From: Lenzites betulinus
Taxonomy: Eukaryota; Basidiomycota; Agaricomycetes; Polyporales; Polyporaceae
DNA: 64,000 nt
NCBI GenBank assembly: GCA_022264855.1
Contig: JABYQU010000012.1
Coordinates: 496,001-560,000 of the forward strand
Reading direction: 5' to 3'
Made by a program: the position numbers and the translations under genes. Within the stretch, counting starts at the first letter, position 1. Each line of letters opens with the position of its first letter. The notes under the pieces are model-generated. The model saw nothing but the letters and a program-made list of their open reading frames with translations, had not been told where the DNA came from and searched no databases. Below are positions 21,815-32,225 of the stretch, piece by piece.

Positions 21815-22347
21815 CCTGCAGAAGACATATGCGTCCATTGGTCGACTCAGGTTGCTCGGGGCCGCAGCAATTGCGAACTTATGGGGCCCACACGAACTTG
21901 CCAAGTGAGCGTCCAACATCGTTTCCCCACATACTGATTGACTCATAAATATTCTATACAATAGTGTATCGCCCGCCTCAATTGACGTGATATCCAGTGG
22001 GAACTACCATAGGCGGCGTGTAGTCCTACGCTCGCAGCTTGTCCGTACGGCCTTAGCAGGATTTCCCCCTATCCGCACGACCGATTGTCTGTTTTATGTG
22101 GTCGTCTTTCGTGCATCATACTGGAGCGAATGTACCGCACTCCTCCATGGACCTCCTGAACGATGGAGTGGTTACAACCTTAGGCGGTGGTGCATACATA
22201 GGCGTCTATCTAATCAGCTATAGATAACGGAGAAGGTTCTCACCGATCGGTCGATTATAATCATCGCACCCCAGCTGCTGAGAGCCAAAATTCCACCCAC
22301 TCCCTCTTCCTCTCGCCCCCACAACCTTCTACGACCCATCCGATACC
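21815..22347. other. Intergenic region with adenosine kinase promoter
   Basis: No gene. A pyrimidine-rich tract (CCACCCACTCCCTCTTCCTC, about 22294-22330) lies directly before the adenosine kinase ATG, a common leader feature of well-expressed basidiomycete genes. Confidence 0.5.
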
Positions 22348-23631
22348 ATGGCCGCTCAGGAGTCCTACAAGTTGTTCTGCATCGGCAACCCCCTGCTGGA
22401 CATGCAGGTCAACAACGGCGAGGAGCTCCTTGCGAAGTATGACCTTAAGTCCAACGACGCTATCCTCGCAGAAGAAAAGCACGCGCCCATGTATGCGGCT
22501 ATCCGTTTCACACCAGTGCGCAAGCTGACGAGTACATTTAGCTACCGCGAACTGGTCGAAAAGCACAAAATCACCTACGTCGCTGGTGGTGCCGCGCAGA
22601 ACGCCGCCCGCGGTGCAGCGGTATGTCATATCGCGCGCCCGGAGTCGTTTCTAGATCGCTGACCTGGTCTGTGTCAGTACGTGCTCCCCCCGCACTCCGT
22701 CGTGTACACTGGCTGCGTCGGCGATGACGATCTCGCGGAGCAACTCAAGGCTGCCAACAAGCGCGAGGGCCTTGACCAGGTCTACCTCGTCAAGAAGGGC
22801 GAGAAGACCGGCGCGTGCGCCGTGATCATCTCCGGCCACGACCGCTCGCTCGTCACCACGCTCGCCGCCGCAGAGAAGTTCGATAAGGAGCACCTCTCGT
22901 CGCCCGAGGTCGCCCCGCTCATCGAGGGTGCCCAGGTGTTCTACGCGGAGGGTTACTTCCTCACGCACGGCGTTGAGTCCCTGCTCGAGATTGCCAAGAA
23001 GGCGTCTGAGGCCGGCAAGGTGCGCGATTACCCCCGTTCTATCGTCCCATTCGGTATGACTCACGCAGGTGCCGCTCGCCCTCCCAGATCTTCGCCCTGA
23101 ACCTCTCCGCGCCCTTCATCCCGCAGTTCTTCGCCGTGCAGCTCCAGCAGGTCCTGCCCTACTGCGACATCATCATCGGCAACGAGGCTGAGGCCGAGGC
23201 GTGGGCGAGCGCGACGGGCCTCCCGGACAAGGAGGACCTCTCCGCGGTCGCGCGCGCGATCGCGACGCAGCCCAAGTCGAACGCGTCCCGCCCGCGCACG
23301 GTCATCATCACGCACGGTCCGAAGTCGACGACGGTGGTGAGCGGCGCGGACCCGGAGAACCCTAAGGTCTTCCCCGTCACGCCGCTCACGGACGCGGAGA
23401 TTGTGGACACGAACGGCGCGGGCGACGCGTTCGCCGGCGGCTTCCTCGGCGGGCTCGTCCTCGGCAAGAGCATTGAGGAGGCCGTCGAGGCCGGCCATAA
23501 GCTCGGAGCGATGTGCGTGCAGCAGGTGTGTAACTCCTTTGTCAGGATTGTTGTGGTGGTTTAGCAGGTGCTGATGACGTTCCTGCAGGTCGGCCCCCAG
23601 TACAAGTGGCCCAAGGTCCCGATCTTCTAAT
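22348..23631 (+). CDS. ADO1: Adenosine kinase
   Basis: Phosphorylates adenosine to AMP with ATP; it belongs to the purine salvage and methyl cycles and is cytosolic. The spliced protein begins MAAQESYKLFCIGNPLLDMQ, the standard fungal adenosine kinase start, and carries VAGGAAQNAARGA (substrate-binding PfkB signature) and DTNGAGDAFAGGF with the catalytic Asp in PfkB signature 2. It ends VGPQYKWPKVPIF. Introns: 22491-22541 (51 nt, in frame, so the ORF reads through it), 22621-22677, 23020-23087 and 23526-23589. A length of about 345 residues is normal. All exons are open and the gene looks intact. Confidence 0.95.
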
Positions 23632-24079
23632 GACCGACACGATCGCCCATCACGACCTGTCAATTATCCGTGTGTAACTTATTCCTGCACCCTCGCTTTC
23701 AACAGCGCGTTCTTCTGTAGCCCCATAGGAGCCTCCCTTCATGTGTAGATTACGAGTCAACCATCGTCAGATCTGTAGTCGCTTACCTGCAGTGAACTTG
23801 CCAATCAGTACTATTCGTCCGAATGTTGCCTGCCTTGCGTGTTGTCCCCTTGAATGAGCCCGCGTTCTTGAGCGAGAAGTTTTGTCTGGTCTTGCTAGCC
23901 ATATGTTTGCGGCAGACTCCCGAACACCCCACTGCAGCGCGAATATAACAATTTAAGGTGACGTTATAAGGGTAAGCGGATATAACTATAACGGCCCTGT
24001 ACAGTTCTCCCAGAGGGGTTAGGCAGCCGGGGGCGACGCGAGCGATTCCTTGGTGCGCCCACGTTCAGTCAGCACGCGT
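23632..24079. other. Convergent 3' intergenic region
   Basis: Lies between the 3' ends of adenosine kinase (plus) and the zinc-finger gene (minus). No ORF worth calling; it should contain both polyadenylation regions. Confidence 0.5.
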
Positions 24080-25870
24080 TCAGACCGACGAGCTCTGCCA
24101 TACCTGTGTCAAAAGATCTGCTGAACTCGGAAGAGTCCACGGTCAGCCCGGCGTACGTACGCGTGACAGAGAATAACATGGAGCTCACCAGGGTTCAACA
24201 TGGGCATGCCGTCCTCAGTCAAGAGCTGGTCCATCGCCTGCAGCGCGCCCGAGCCGGCCGTATCGGATTCCTGGACCTCGAGCGTGGCTGCCGATGGCTG
24301 CGCAGACATGTGCACGTCGTTATCTGTTGTGGCGGGACCCGCGCTATTTGCATCGGAACCGTTTACGTGCGCTGTTTGTTCGGACGCCCCATTGTCCTCA
24401 GAGGCCCCTTGAAGTTCGGCGCTGGGTGCTTCGCTGACAGCTCCGCTGTTGCTATCTGCAGCAGCATTGCCTTTCGGGCTCCCAGTAGGTCCCGCGACTG
24501 GAGCTTGTGCTTCCGACTGAGACTGGGGCGCTCTCTGGTTGGCAGTGTCCCGGATTTCCTGGTCCCTCTGGAACGCGAGCACGGCCTCTAGTGCGGCGGC
24601 CGCAATGAGGGTAGACGCGTCCGGGCCCTCCTCCGCGCCGTGCGCAGACGTAGACTGCACCTGCGTGCTCCGCATCGAGTCGCTGTTCCGGGGGTCGACC
24701 GAGGAGTGCGCGTCCCCGTGCTCCTGCCTGCCATGGCTCGCGCTCTCGGGCTTGTTCGGGCCCGTGTCCCGCAGCGCGGACTCGGGGGGCGCGACGCCGC
24801 TCATCTGGCCATCGGACTGTGCGAGCAGGTCCGGGTTGATCTGGGGCGGGAAGTGGCCGGGGTGGGGCTGCATGGGCATCCCGGGGTGTCGGTAGTACGG
24901 CGAGGGGTAGTAGGAGGGCATGTACATTCCTGGGGGTGGTATCGGGTGGCCGTCCGGCCCCCATGGAGGCGTCGGCTGAGGAGGCTGCCAGTTGCCTTGG
25001 TGCGAGCGCGTTGCGGAGGTGGGGAGCGCTATGGGCGGGGGCTGGTAGTGCAGGTCCATGACCATGCCTGGGGGCGGCGGCCGCGGAGGGGGAGGGTAGC
25101 CCGCGTAATATCCGCCTCCATCTATTACCAGCCATAAGCACTCCTTCGTGACGTCGTGTGAAGAACCCGTACCTTGCATGGTATGCGGGCGATAGTAGCT
25201 GGACGGTCCGCTTGAGGGACCGGCATTGCTTGATTGAGTGGCGGGCGGAGATCCGTTCATACTTCCTTCCCCTTGGCTTCTCGAGGGCGAACCACCCGGA
25301 CTGGGAGATCTTGAGCCGGAAGACGCGCCATCACCAGAGTTCTTCTCCTTGTCCTCCGGGGGCTCGATCACGACCCCGTTATGTCGCGATTTCTGGTGAC
25401 GCCGGAGCGCGTCAGTCTGCAACAAACAGGACAAATGAGCCTATATCAGGAGGCAGCTGCGGGCTTAGACAAAGATGGCAACACGCACGCGCGTGAACGT
25501 CGCGTCGCACTGCGGACACTGGCTAGAAAACATCCAAACTCGGTCAATTTACCAGCATTAGGGGAATTAATACGGCCGAAAGAGCCACCCACAATCCTGG
25601 TATAGAGTGTGTCTTGGTCGTCCTCTGGTGCCGCTTCAGATCGGCCTCGCGCGCAAAGACCTTGTTACATCCGTCTATTTTACACGGCCAGGACCCGGTC
25701 TCGGGTTTCTTCTTCGATGACTTCTTCTTCCCCTCCCTCTTCTCGTCGGCCTGCAAACAACACGCAGGGCACGATGGTGAGCGAATGCTGCGCGTCCCAC
25801 GCCAGCCACAGCAAGCGCGAGACCGGCTGTGGCGAAAGTGGCTGAAGCGATAATGTGGCCACCCGGACAC
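24080..25870 (-). CDS. C2H2 zinc-finger protein, probable transcription factor
   Basis: The first finger, WPCKIDGCNKVFAREADLKRH, is followed by a second, CPQCDATFTR...TDALRRHQKSRHN, which is split by an intron and restored when it is spliced out. A basic KKKSSKKK tract precedes finger 1 and may be a nuclear signal. The body is Pro/Gly/Tyr/Met-rich (YYAGYPPPPRPPPPGM), then Ser/Ala/Gln-rich and acidic, as in activators. Introns placed: 25122-25172 and 24121-24188. The latter gives the C-terminus MLNPADLLTQVWQSSSV with a stop at 24080, instead of the read-through end at 24106. The first exon and start are uncertain: an acceptor TTGCAG precedes ADEKREG, so the true ATG lies upstream or at the Met at 25870. 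DNA target unknown. Confidence 0.8.
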
Positions 25871-26226
25871 TCCGGCCGCTGCTCACCGACTGTTTTCCTT
25901 GCGACCTGACCATCTCTGCGGACTAGTAAAGTGCCCGTCTGCTATAAAGCCCGTCCGGTGCCGTCTGGCGACGATTATTCGTCCCGCAGGCAGGGGAAGG
26001 CGCAGAGCGAGGGCTGTGGCTGAAGTGTGGCGGGCGGTGGCTGGCGGGTGGCTGACGAGCTGGCGGAGTCTGTGCAAGTTGCATATGGGCGTCTCTTTGC
26101 TCGGCGATCTTTCCGAGATCAGCAGCCGTGACTGATAGTCACAGCCATCTCCGGTCCGAGTGCCGGCCCGCAAAGCTGAACACGCCGCGAAGCCACCGGC
26201 GCGAGCTCACTCAGTACTGCACCACC
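25871..26226. promoter_or_regulatory. Shared upstream region of divergent genes
   Basis: About 350 bp between the minus-strand zinc-finger gene and the plus-strand F-box gene. No ORF of note. Part of it may hold the missing first exon of the zinc-finger gene. Confidence 0.4.
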
Positions 26227-27267
26227 ATGGACACTCTTCCGCTCGAAACGCTCGAACACATATTCGAACTCGCCTGCGTCGATGGCGGCTACACAGGCTG
26301 CTCACTTGCTCTCACCTCCAGAGCTATTCGCGCCTCATCGCGCGCCGCCCGCTTCCACTCCGTCGCCTTACCTGACATCGCCGTTGACGATACATCCCGC
26401 ACCCTTCGTACGTTCCTCTCGGTCTATCAAGACCACTGTCAGAAACAATCCGGAGATAGTCCCCACATCAGGCACCTCCATGTACACATGACCGCGACCA
26501 ATCCTTACAGCGACGACTCGCTGAGGGATATGCGCACACTCTTCCGAGCCGTGGCCGGCGACCTCTACACTCTCTCAATCAATCTTACAGTGTACTTCCG
26601 TAAAGTCCCCCGGTCTGTATTGGTACCTCCCCTAGGCGTGTTAGCTCACCCGCTCCCATCCTTGCGCGAGCTCACCGTTCTCGGCGTCCCCAACCCCAAC
26701 ATGATCATCTCCGCTCCTGAGTTCTCCAAGCAGCCGATTTTCCCCGCCTTACGACGATTGCATGTGGTCGACCTCAATTTCTCTACTGCAAGAGGGACGA
26801 TATTACCTTCCACGAACTTTGACGAATGGATGGCACATGCGCCCCTTGCGACACATTTCCGCGTCTCGAATCTGTACTGGTTGTGTCACTGTTTCCGAAA
26901 GCAGCTGGCGAGGTCGATGGGCTACCGTGAAGTTGAAAAGCGGAGTGCGCTAGTTCCTCGCGCACGTCCCCGCCAGACGCTGGGACATCCTCATCTCAAA
27001 AGCTTCGCCGTCCAGCTGTGTCCGGCACCCATGGCTCCTCCTCGTTCTACCAGAGTCTCCTATTACTCCAAGTTATCGCGCAAGCTTCAGAGAATCCTCG
27101 CCTCCCCGACGGAGCCTGGTCTTCGGGTGGTACTGGTTCCGTCAGCGCCGGCGGGCTCTGTGCTGAACCAAGCGTTCGCTAGGGAACAGTGGGCGGACCG
27201 TATCGAGGGAGGACTGGGATGCTGGGATGTCTTCGAAGATGAAGACCTGCGGCCGAGTACATCCTAG
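26227..27267 (+). CDS. F-box protein
   Basis: A single-exon gene of 346 codons. I start it at the ATG at 26227, preceded by ACCACC, which opens directly into the F-box MDTLPLETLEHIFELA...GGYTGCSLALTSR; the open frame extends to 26128. After the F-box come hydrophobic repeats typical of agaricomycete F-box proteins, with no recognisable WD40 or canonical LRR array. The C-terminus is acidic (DVFEDEDL). It probably acts as a substrate adaptor of an SCF ubiquitin ligase. A near-identical copy of its first hundred bases is found in broken form at 50510-50603. Confidence 0.8.
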   Translation: MDTLPLETLEHIFELACVDGGYTGCSLALTSRAIRASSRAARFHSVALPDIAVDDTSRTLRTFLSVYQDHCQKQSGDSPHIRHLHVHMTATNPYSDDSLRDMRTLFRAVAGDLYTLSINLTVYFRKVPRSVLVPPLGVLAHPLPSLRELTVLGVPNPNMIISAPEFSKQPIFPALRRLHVVDLNFSTARGTILPSTNFDEWMAHAPLATHFRVSNLYWLCHCFRKQLARSMGYREVEKRSALVPRARPRQTLGHPHLKSFAVQLCPAPMAPPRSTRVSYYSKLSRKLQRILASPTEPGLRVVLVPSAPAGSVLNQAFAREQWADRIEGGLGCWDVFEDEDLRPSTS

Positions 27268-27555
27268 GGGAATGGGCCTCTGCTTGGACCTCGATAGGTA
27301 AGTGATTGTTCTGCACGAGAGGGAACACGACAGCTGAGCATTGCAGCCAACCGCATAGCATGAGTCTCCTGCGGCTCCGCACGGATTTCTACTCGCGCAT
27401 TGACCGGTCCAAGCACTCATACGAGCATCAAATCGAGTCGATGACCATAGTCGTGGAGGGTTCGCGCTCATTCACCGCATGTCTCACGTCCCCCTCCTCC
27501 CATCTACTTTCGCGAACGCAAACATTGAATAAACTAGGGAATTTGTTAGTCAACC
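27268..27555. other. Short intergenic stretch
   Basis: Nothing recognisable; it lies between the F-box stop and the first duplicated segment. Confidence 0.4.
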
Positions 27556-27735
27556 TCCTTGAACAGCGTTTGGTCCGTGGCGCGCGGTATCTGTACCACT
27601 CAAGCTAGCGCCCAGTGTATGGCAATAGGCGTCCGCACAGACACCACTAGTCCTCGCATGTTTCCGACCAGAATCCGGACTCGACCGTGGGGATGGAGCT
27701 CTACAGCTTTCGACGATTCCTCGAGCGCAGCCAGT
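27556..27735 (+). repeat. About 180-bp repeated segment, copy 1
   Basis: Matches 32226-32440 in direct orientation, from TTGAAC(A/T)GCGTTTGG to CCTCGAGCGCAG, with small indels. Here it directly abuts the 2.1 kb duplicated block; in the other copy it follows the partial block. Confidence 0.8.
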
Positions 27736-27745
27736 ACAGGCGCAA

Positions 27746-27765
27746 GCGGAGGTCTCATCGCGTGA
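27746..27765 (+). pseudogene. Tail fragment of MARVEL-family gene
   Basis: Identical to the last 20 bases of the gene ending at 61905, coding Gly-Gly-Leu-Ile-Ala and the stop. The rest of the gene is absent, so this is a leftover at the duplication breakpoint. Confidence 0.75.
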
Positions 27766-28112
27766 AACCACCAGGACAAGCCACTATTCCCATCTCGTGA
27801 TGACACCTACTACCAGTCTCCTGTTCGTCTAGTGTATTCATGGATACTCTGGTTTGTGTTGTGTTGGGACCATGGTTGGTGGTGTTCCCTTGTATTGTCA
27901 GCTTTCATTTCATTTAATGTGTCGCATCAACTCTGCTCGATTATCTGAAGTCATTTCGCATGCTATGTATACATAGCTTTCGTGACGGTCTCATGACGGC
28001 AGCAACTAGTTCACGCGAAGATATAAAGGGTCTTTCACGTACACAGCCTAGGCTAAGATGCAGGTACCAGAGGATCCCAAGAAGAAGACGGTCGCCGGGT
28101 GCGCAGAAACCC

Positions 28113-28546
28113 TCAGTCGTCGTCAGTGAGCCCAAAGTCAGAGTGAACCTGTCGAATTGTCGTATGGCGGTAGGTAGCGAGCTAGAGTATGCGCATATAC
28201 CGCCCTTTGTGAGTCCAGCGCAGGAGGAATAACCGACACACTCACCCTTCCTATCAAGATCTACCCCAGATCAGACCTCGACGATATCATGACAGCAAAA
28301 ACGGCAACACATACCTGCGCGGCATCTTTGGCTTCGTTGTATTGGTGTAGGGACTTAATGTGCCGCGACACGATCTGCTCGGCGTTCTCGCCCTCGCTAT
28401 ATGCGTGCGTAACGCCAATAAGAACTCCTCAAAACCCTTCAGAGTCGCCAGAGCTTACCCAAGGACTGACTGCAGCTCATTGACCTCCGCCTGAAGAGCC
28501 TCTATGCGGGCTTGCTGAGCCTGCGTCGGAGGTGAGTGGGATGCAT
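28113..28546 (-). CDS. SWI5/Sae3-like recombination mediator, copy 1 (core exons)
   Basis: Swi5 partners Sfr1 to load and stabilise Rad51/Dmc1 on DNA. Exons, minus strand: 28459-28546 (PPTQAQQARIEALQAEV, coiled coil, then NELQSVLG), 28315-28396 (ENAEQIVSRHIKSLHQYNEA then KDAAQ), 28246-28260 (a 15-nt microexon, ILIGR), and 28113-28181 (LATYRHTTIRQVHSDFGL then TDDD and stop). Joined, they give the Swi5 signature: HIK.LH.YNEAKDA.Q.LIG followed by ..T...VH..FGL. The introns of 54-64 nt have GT...AG ends. The N-terminal exon upstream (about 28578-28700) is not resolved; frames there differ from the copy at 62253, possibly by a 7-nt deletion, so this copy may lack a proper start. Confidence 0.75.
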
Positions 28547-29064
28547 CTCGAATGAGGGTGCGCTGCCGTGATCACACCTTGCTGGACGTCCTCGCGTGCA
28601 TCGTGCTGCGTCTAAGATTGGTGGGGATGGCGAACACGTCGTTCTCTGTGGTCGTGCGGAAGAAGAGGGGGACGGCAGGATGCCAGGACGCCTTGAAGTA
28701 GGACGCGTCTCGGAGTGCCACGGTCATGTGATGGCTCCTAGAGACGAGCCTGAGCCCGATGTCGATAGCTATTACTTTGACTGCGCGAGGCGACCTCGTA
28801 TGTTCTCATGGGCTATTTAACGGCGATCGGTGAGACTTCGACGCGCGACAAGGAGATCCAAGCTTGGACAATATGTAATAACACGGGCGTGTCATGGCCA
28901 GTACCTTCAAGTATGGCAGTCCATGGGCCCGGAGGTAGTACACGAACTGAGCATGCTTTGTTGATCATACGGCACCGCCGTCGGAATGCTGGTTTACGCG
29001 GCCTGAAAGCCATGTTGCTAAATATGACGCATACAGTTCGAGGATGTCGAGAGCAGCGGAGCGT

Positions 29065-29620
29065 CTCACAATTCGGACTGGGCGACGACACGCTTGTTCG
29101 GCCGCAACTCTCTGGGTAGCGGGAGAGCCGACGAGAGGTTGACATGGTCAGCCTCCTGCTGACAGCCCCGAGGAATAAAAAGCGGGGCGGGACGTGCTCT
29201 CTCCCCATCCGCCTCTTCCCTTCCTTCCTCCATGGCCGGTGCGTTTCCCCTTCCTTTCCCCCCTTCCCTTGTGCTCACATCTTCTATGTCCTTTACCATT
29301 GACACACCATTTACTGCAGACACTGGAGCGCCGCCGACTGCCGACAGCCCAAGACATTCAAGGGCCCGCGAGGGAGAGCAGCCGTTGTCTGCCGGGTGGC
29401 TAGCCCTGTCGTGTCAGTCTCGAGGCATACTAGCGACCCGGGTGCGCACATCCGTAGCAAGCCGTCCGCTGCCACACACAAGGTGCGTCCCGAGGGAGGG
29501 ACATTAAGTCCTGGCGCATACCTTTTCGTGGTCCTCGGGATAAGTACCTGTCTGCGTGTCGCTCCTCATCGGGCGGCGCACGGGCGGGGAAACCAAAATG
29601 CGCAAGGTAGGCTTTCTGCT
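29065..29620 (+). other. Conserved module with TATA-like box and ORF, copy 1
   Basis: Found three times in the window (here, about 31520-32117 and 63235-63770). It has GGAATAAAAAGCGGGGCGGGACG, then a CT-rich tract and CCATGGCCGG, an arrangement like a TATA box, initiator and strong start context. The ATG at 29232 opens a frame of 91 codons with DSPRHSRAREGEQPLSAGW in all copies, but the downstream frame differs by 1-nt indels. On the opposite strand, a segment reading DRYLSRGP also keeps its frame through 3-nt indels. I cannot say which strand, if any, is coding. Confidence 0.4.
29174..29182 (+). promoter_or_regulatory. TATA-like box
   Basis: AATAAAAAG sits about 50 bases upstream of ATGGCC with a pyrimidine-rich stretch between. 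Equivalent boxes are at 31682-31690 and 63340-63348. Confidence 0.4.
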
Positions 29621-29709
29621 TGAGACACGGAAGGGGATCCTGTTCAGTAGCTACACACATTGTTCCGTCCACTAAGACGAATTTGATCAGCGTTTCAATA
29701 AACACAATG

Positions 29710-29846
29710 TCAGCCTCGATTGACTACTTCGATCTTGGAGCTATTGAGAGCGAGCATAGCTTGAACCTCTCCCATAGCAGTCGAGTCGGAGTGATTCGCC
29801 AATAGCTCATATGAAGTCTCAGATCTTAGATCTCAGACCTCAAGTT
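29710..29846 (-). pseudogene. Broken 3' tail of a minus-strand gene
   Basis: The frame GEVQAMLALNSSKIEVVN is nearly identical to the C-terminus of the gene that enters the window from the right at 63876-64000. Here the upstream frame is broken by a 14-nt insertion around 29815-29840 that brings an in-frame stop, and no further gene body follows. Family not recognised. Confidence 0.6.
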
Positions 29847-30031
29847 AGAGTGTAACAATAAGGACATTTATATATACACCAAGTGGTCGACGTCCACACA
29901 CAAATGTGTATAGCCGTACTTGTAACAGATCCGAGCATTGCTGTGAACCAAAGCTAAGCTATACAATACATCCAGGATATTCGATAAAAATACAGATCAA
30001 GTCCATGGAGAAGCACGAAGAAATGGAGAAA

Positions 30032-30970
30032 TCACATAACGATATACTTGGGCAAGTCGGCGACGTCATGAGTTTCGACATGGGTCGTTGGCAGTTGACG
30101 GATCGGCACGGTAAAGCGGAATGGCCGCTTCCCCGGCCGCTTCAGCACGCACGTCTGCCCATCTCGGAGGATGAACTTCTCTTCACCCGGGCGTATGTCT
30201 TTCTGTTTGATGCCGTGCGCCTTCTCTATCGATCGCAGTTGACCACACATCGGGATGCTGAGCCACGGTGCCTCGAGGTTCGGGATCCCCCAGAGCTCGA
30301 ATTCGAAAGGCGAATTGACAGGTTTCCCCGTGGCGGATTCGACGAAGTCCATGCAGTATTCAGCTGCGGAGAATGACCCGGGAAACAGCCTGATGGAATA
30401 CTTGGAGCCGGGGATAGGGCGGAGGAAGACGAACTTCGGGTCCGGGCGTGGTTCTTCGGGTTTGATCTGGAGGAGCGTTTAGCAGAACGTCTCGCGCGAC
30501 ACGAACACTGAGCTACGCACCCCAGAAGGCTCCACATATGTGTCAAGAAGCTGCGTTGACATTCGCATGATCTCGTCGTAGCCATGTATTTTGGCATCGT
30601 GCACGAGTTGCTCGTCCAGCTTCGCGTAGATCTCGGCCGGGGATCCTTGAAACCGCTGCTCGCAGATTCGTACAAGCTCGAAGTCGTTTCGCGGCTCTAT
30701 TCCAGGGTAGTCTTTGCGAATCTTCCCCAGACAGAGCTCGCGGAATAGCACGGGTTCATTCCCGGAAGTGGTGGGTGGAGGAGGGGTGTCTGACTTCGTT
30801 AATACCTGTGTAGCGACAAACGGGCTCTCTGCGTTCTTCGTAGACTTTCGAGGGCATTGGGCGCTATCGTATGGGCGTCCAGCCCTTGTTCTGGCGGACT
30901 GAAAGCAATCAAAAACGGTCCCACAAGAGATACTGCAGGGCACCGATGAACCTCGCGCTTCTGTTCGGTC
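30032..30970 (-). CDS. Uncharacterised paralog family, member A
   Basis: Two main exons, about 30521-30970 and 30032-30466, joined by an intron at 30467-30520 (GTGCGT...CTCCAG) that links EPSG to IKPEEPRPDP. The conserved blocks are NEPVLFRELCLGKIR, SPAEIYAKLDEQL, SAAEYCMDFVE.ATGKP, FELWGIPNLEAPWLSIP, HGIKQKDI and GEEKFILRDG. Members B (54359-55175) and C (50991-51855) share the same intron position. The 5' end is unclear: no ATG sits in a good place before STKNAESP, so a first exon is missing or lost. I recognise no enzyme motif; function unknown. Confidence 0.6.
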
Positions 30971-31018
30971 TTCATGGTCGGAACACGGCGCGAGTGTAGC
31001 GGAGTGTAGCAGTAACAC

Positions 31019-31439
31019 AGGCTAGCAGTGGTTTAGAATGCAAGACAGCTGTGTGCGAGCCAGTGAGATTATAACGAGTGGTTATAGTGGTTGGTGGTTG
31101 TAATGGAAGTCAGCGCGAGAGACTCAAGCGCTCACGCAGTCGAACTCGGAAGTTCCCGGGCGCGCGCCGATTCTGACGTCCATGGTCGCAGTTCCCTATA
31201 TGGAAGTCGTAGAGTTCATTGGCACGGGCGCAGTGCACAAGATAGTACTGCGGCATTCGAGACAGATTGGATATATCGCGATAAAATGGCATTGTGGAAG
31301 AGAATCTCGTTGGTGCTATTCGCGGAAAATGAGGTGATCGGCCACTGAAGGACTGGGCGCCTACGAATTTCACCCGTCACGGCTGCGGGTGTTCATGTTC
31401 TTACTAGTACCACCACTGCCGAGAGGTTCATGAAGCCGG
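31019..31439. other. Intergenic stretch
   Basis: No supportable gene; it lies between paralog A and the third partial duplication. Confidence 0.4.
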
Positions 31440-32117
31440 CGGTAGTGCACGCATTTGATTATTATCTTGACTACACGGCACTACTGTCAACATGATCTGG
31501 AAGCAGTCTCGCTAATTGTGACGCATGGTATAGCCAACTTGAGGACGCTGCTGAGTATACTCAATGGAGCCCTCACAATCCGAACTGGGCGACGACACGC
31601 TTGTTTGGCCGCAACGCTCCGGGTCGCGGGAGAGCCGACGGGAGGTTGACATGGTCAGCCTCCGGCTGACAGCCCCCGGGGAATAAAAAGCGGGGCGGGA
31701 AGTGCACTCTCCCCATCCGCCTCTTCCCTTCCTTCCTCCATGGCCGGTGCGTTTCCCCTTCCTTTCCCCCCTTCCCTTGTGCTCATATCTTCTATGTCCT
31801 TTACCATTGACACACCATTTACTACAGACATTGGAGCGCCGCCGACTACCGACAGCCCAAGACATTCAAGGGCCCGCGAGGGAGAGCAGCCGTTGTCTGC
31901 CGGGTGGCTAGCCCTGTCGTGTCGTCTCGAGGCATACATAGCGACCCGGGTGCGCACACCCGTAGCAAGCCGTCCGCTGCCACACACAAGGTGCGTCCCG
32001 AGGGAGGGATTATTGTCCTGGCGCATACCTTTTCGTGGTCCTCGGGATAAGTACCTGTCTGTGTGCTGCTCGTCGGGCGGTGCGCAGGTGGGGAAACCAA
32101 AATGCGCTTCAGGTAGG
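31440..32117 (+). repeat. Partial duplication, third copy
   Basis: Aligns in direct orientation with about 28930-29605 and 63070-63755. Similarity is weak at the left end and strong from CCGAACTGGGCGACGAC (about 31578) to AAATGCGC. It carries the TATA-like box (31682-31690) and the ATG module but lacks the SWI5-like gene and the flanking gene tails. Confidence 0.8.
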
Positions 32118-32225
32118 TATGTCATGCTCAGGTACTGGCTACGCGTCTTGCAGCTATGTAGTGTTGCGAGTTATGCAGTTCATGGTGGTATTCCATAGTT
32201 TGTAGGTTTAAGCACGTTGTAGTTG

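Larger units (their letters stand above)
27746..29852 (+). repeat. 2.1 kb segmental duplication, copy 1
   Basis: Direct repeat of 61886-64000, readable by eye over its whole length with scattered substitutions and small indels. It starts inside the last codons of the MARVEL-family gene of the other locus, contains a SWI5-like gene on the minus strand, a module with a TATA-like box, and the 3' tail of another minus-strand gene. Both ends of the copy cut through genes that are more complete at 61-64 kb, so this is most simply the derived copy. The right end cannot be fixed because the other copy runs off the window. Confidence 0.9.

Noticed and set aside
24452..25141. 229-codon minus-strand frame inside the zinc-finger gene
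   Set aside because: It is a GC-rich shadow of the real frame in another phase; the zinc-finger frame shows the fingers and clean splice sites.
27746..29852. Interpretation of the 2.1 kb block as a transposon or solo LTR
   Set aside because: It contains spliced cellular gene sequence (SWI5-like) and gene tails, and I found no terminal repeats or target duplication.
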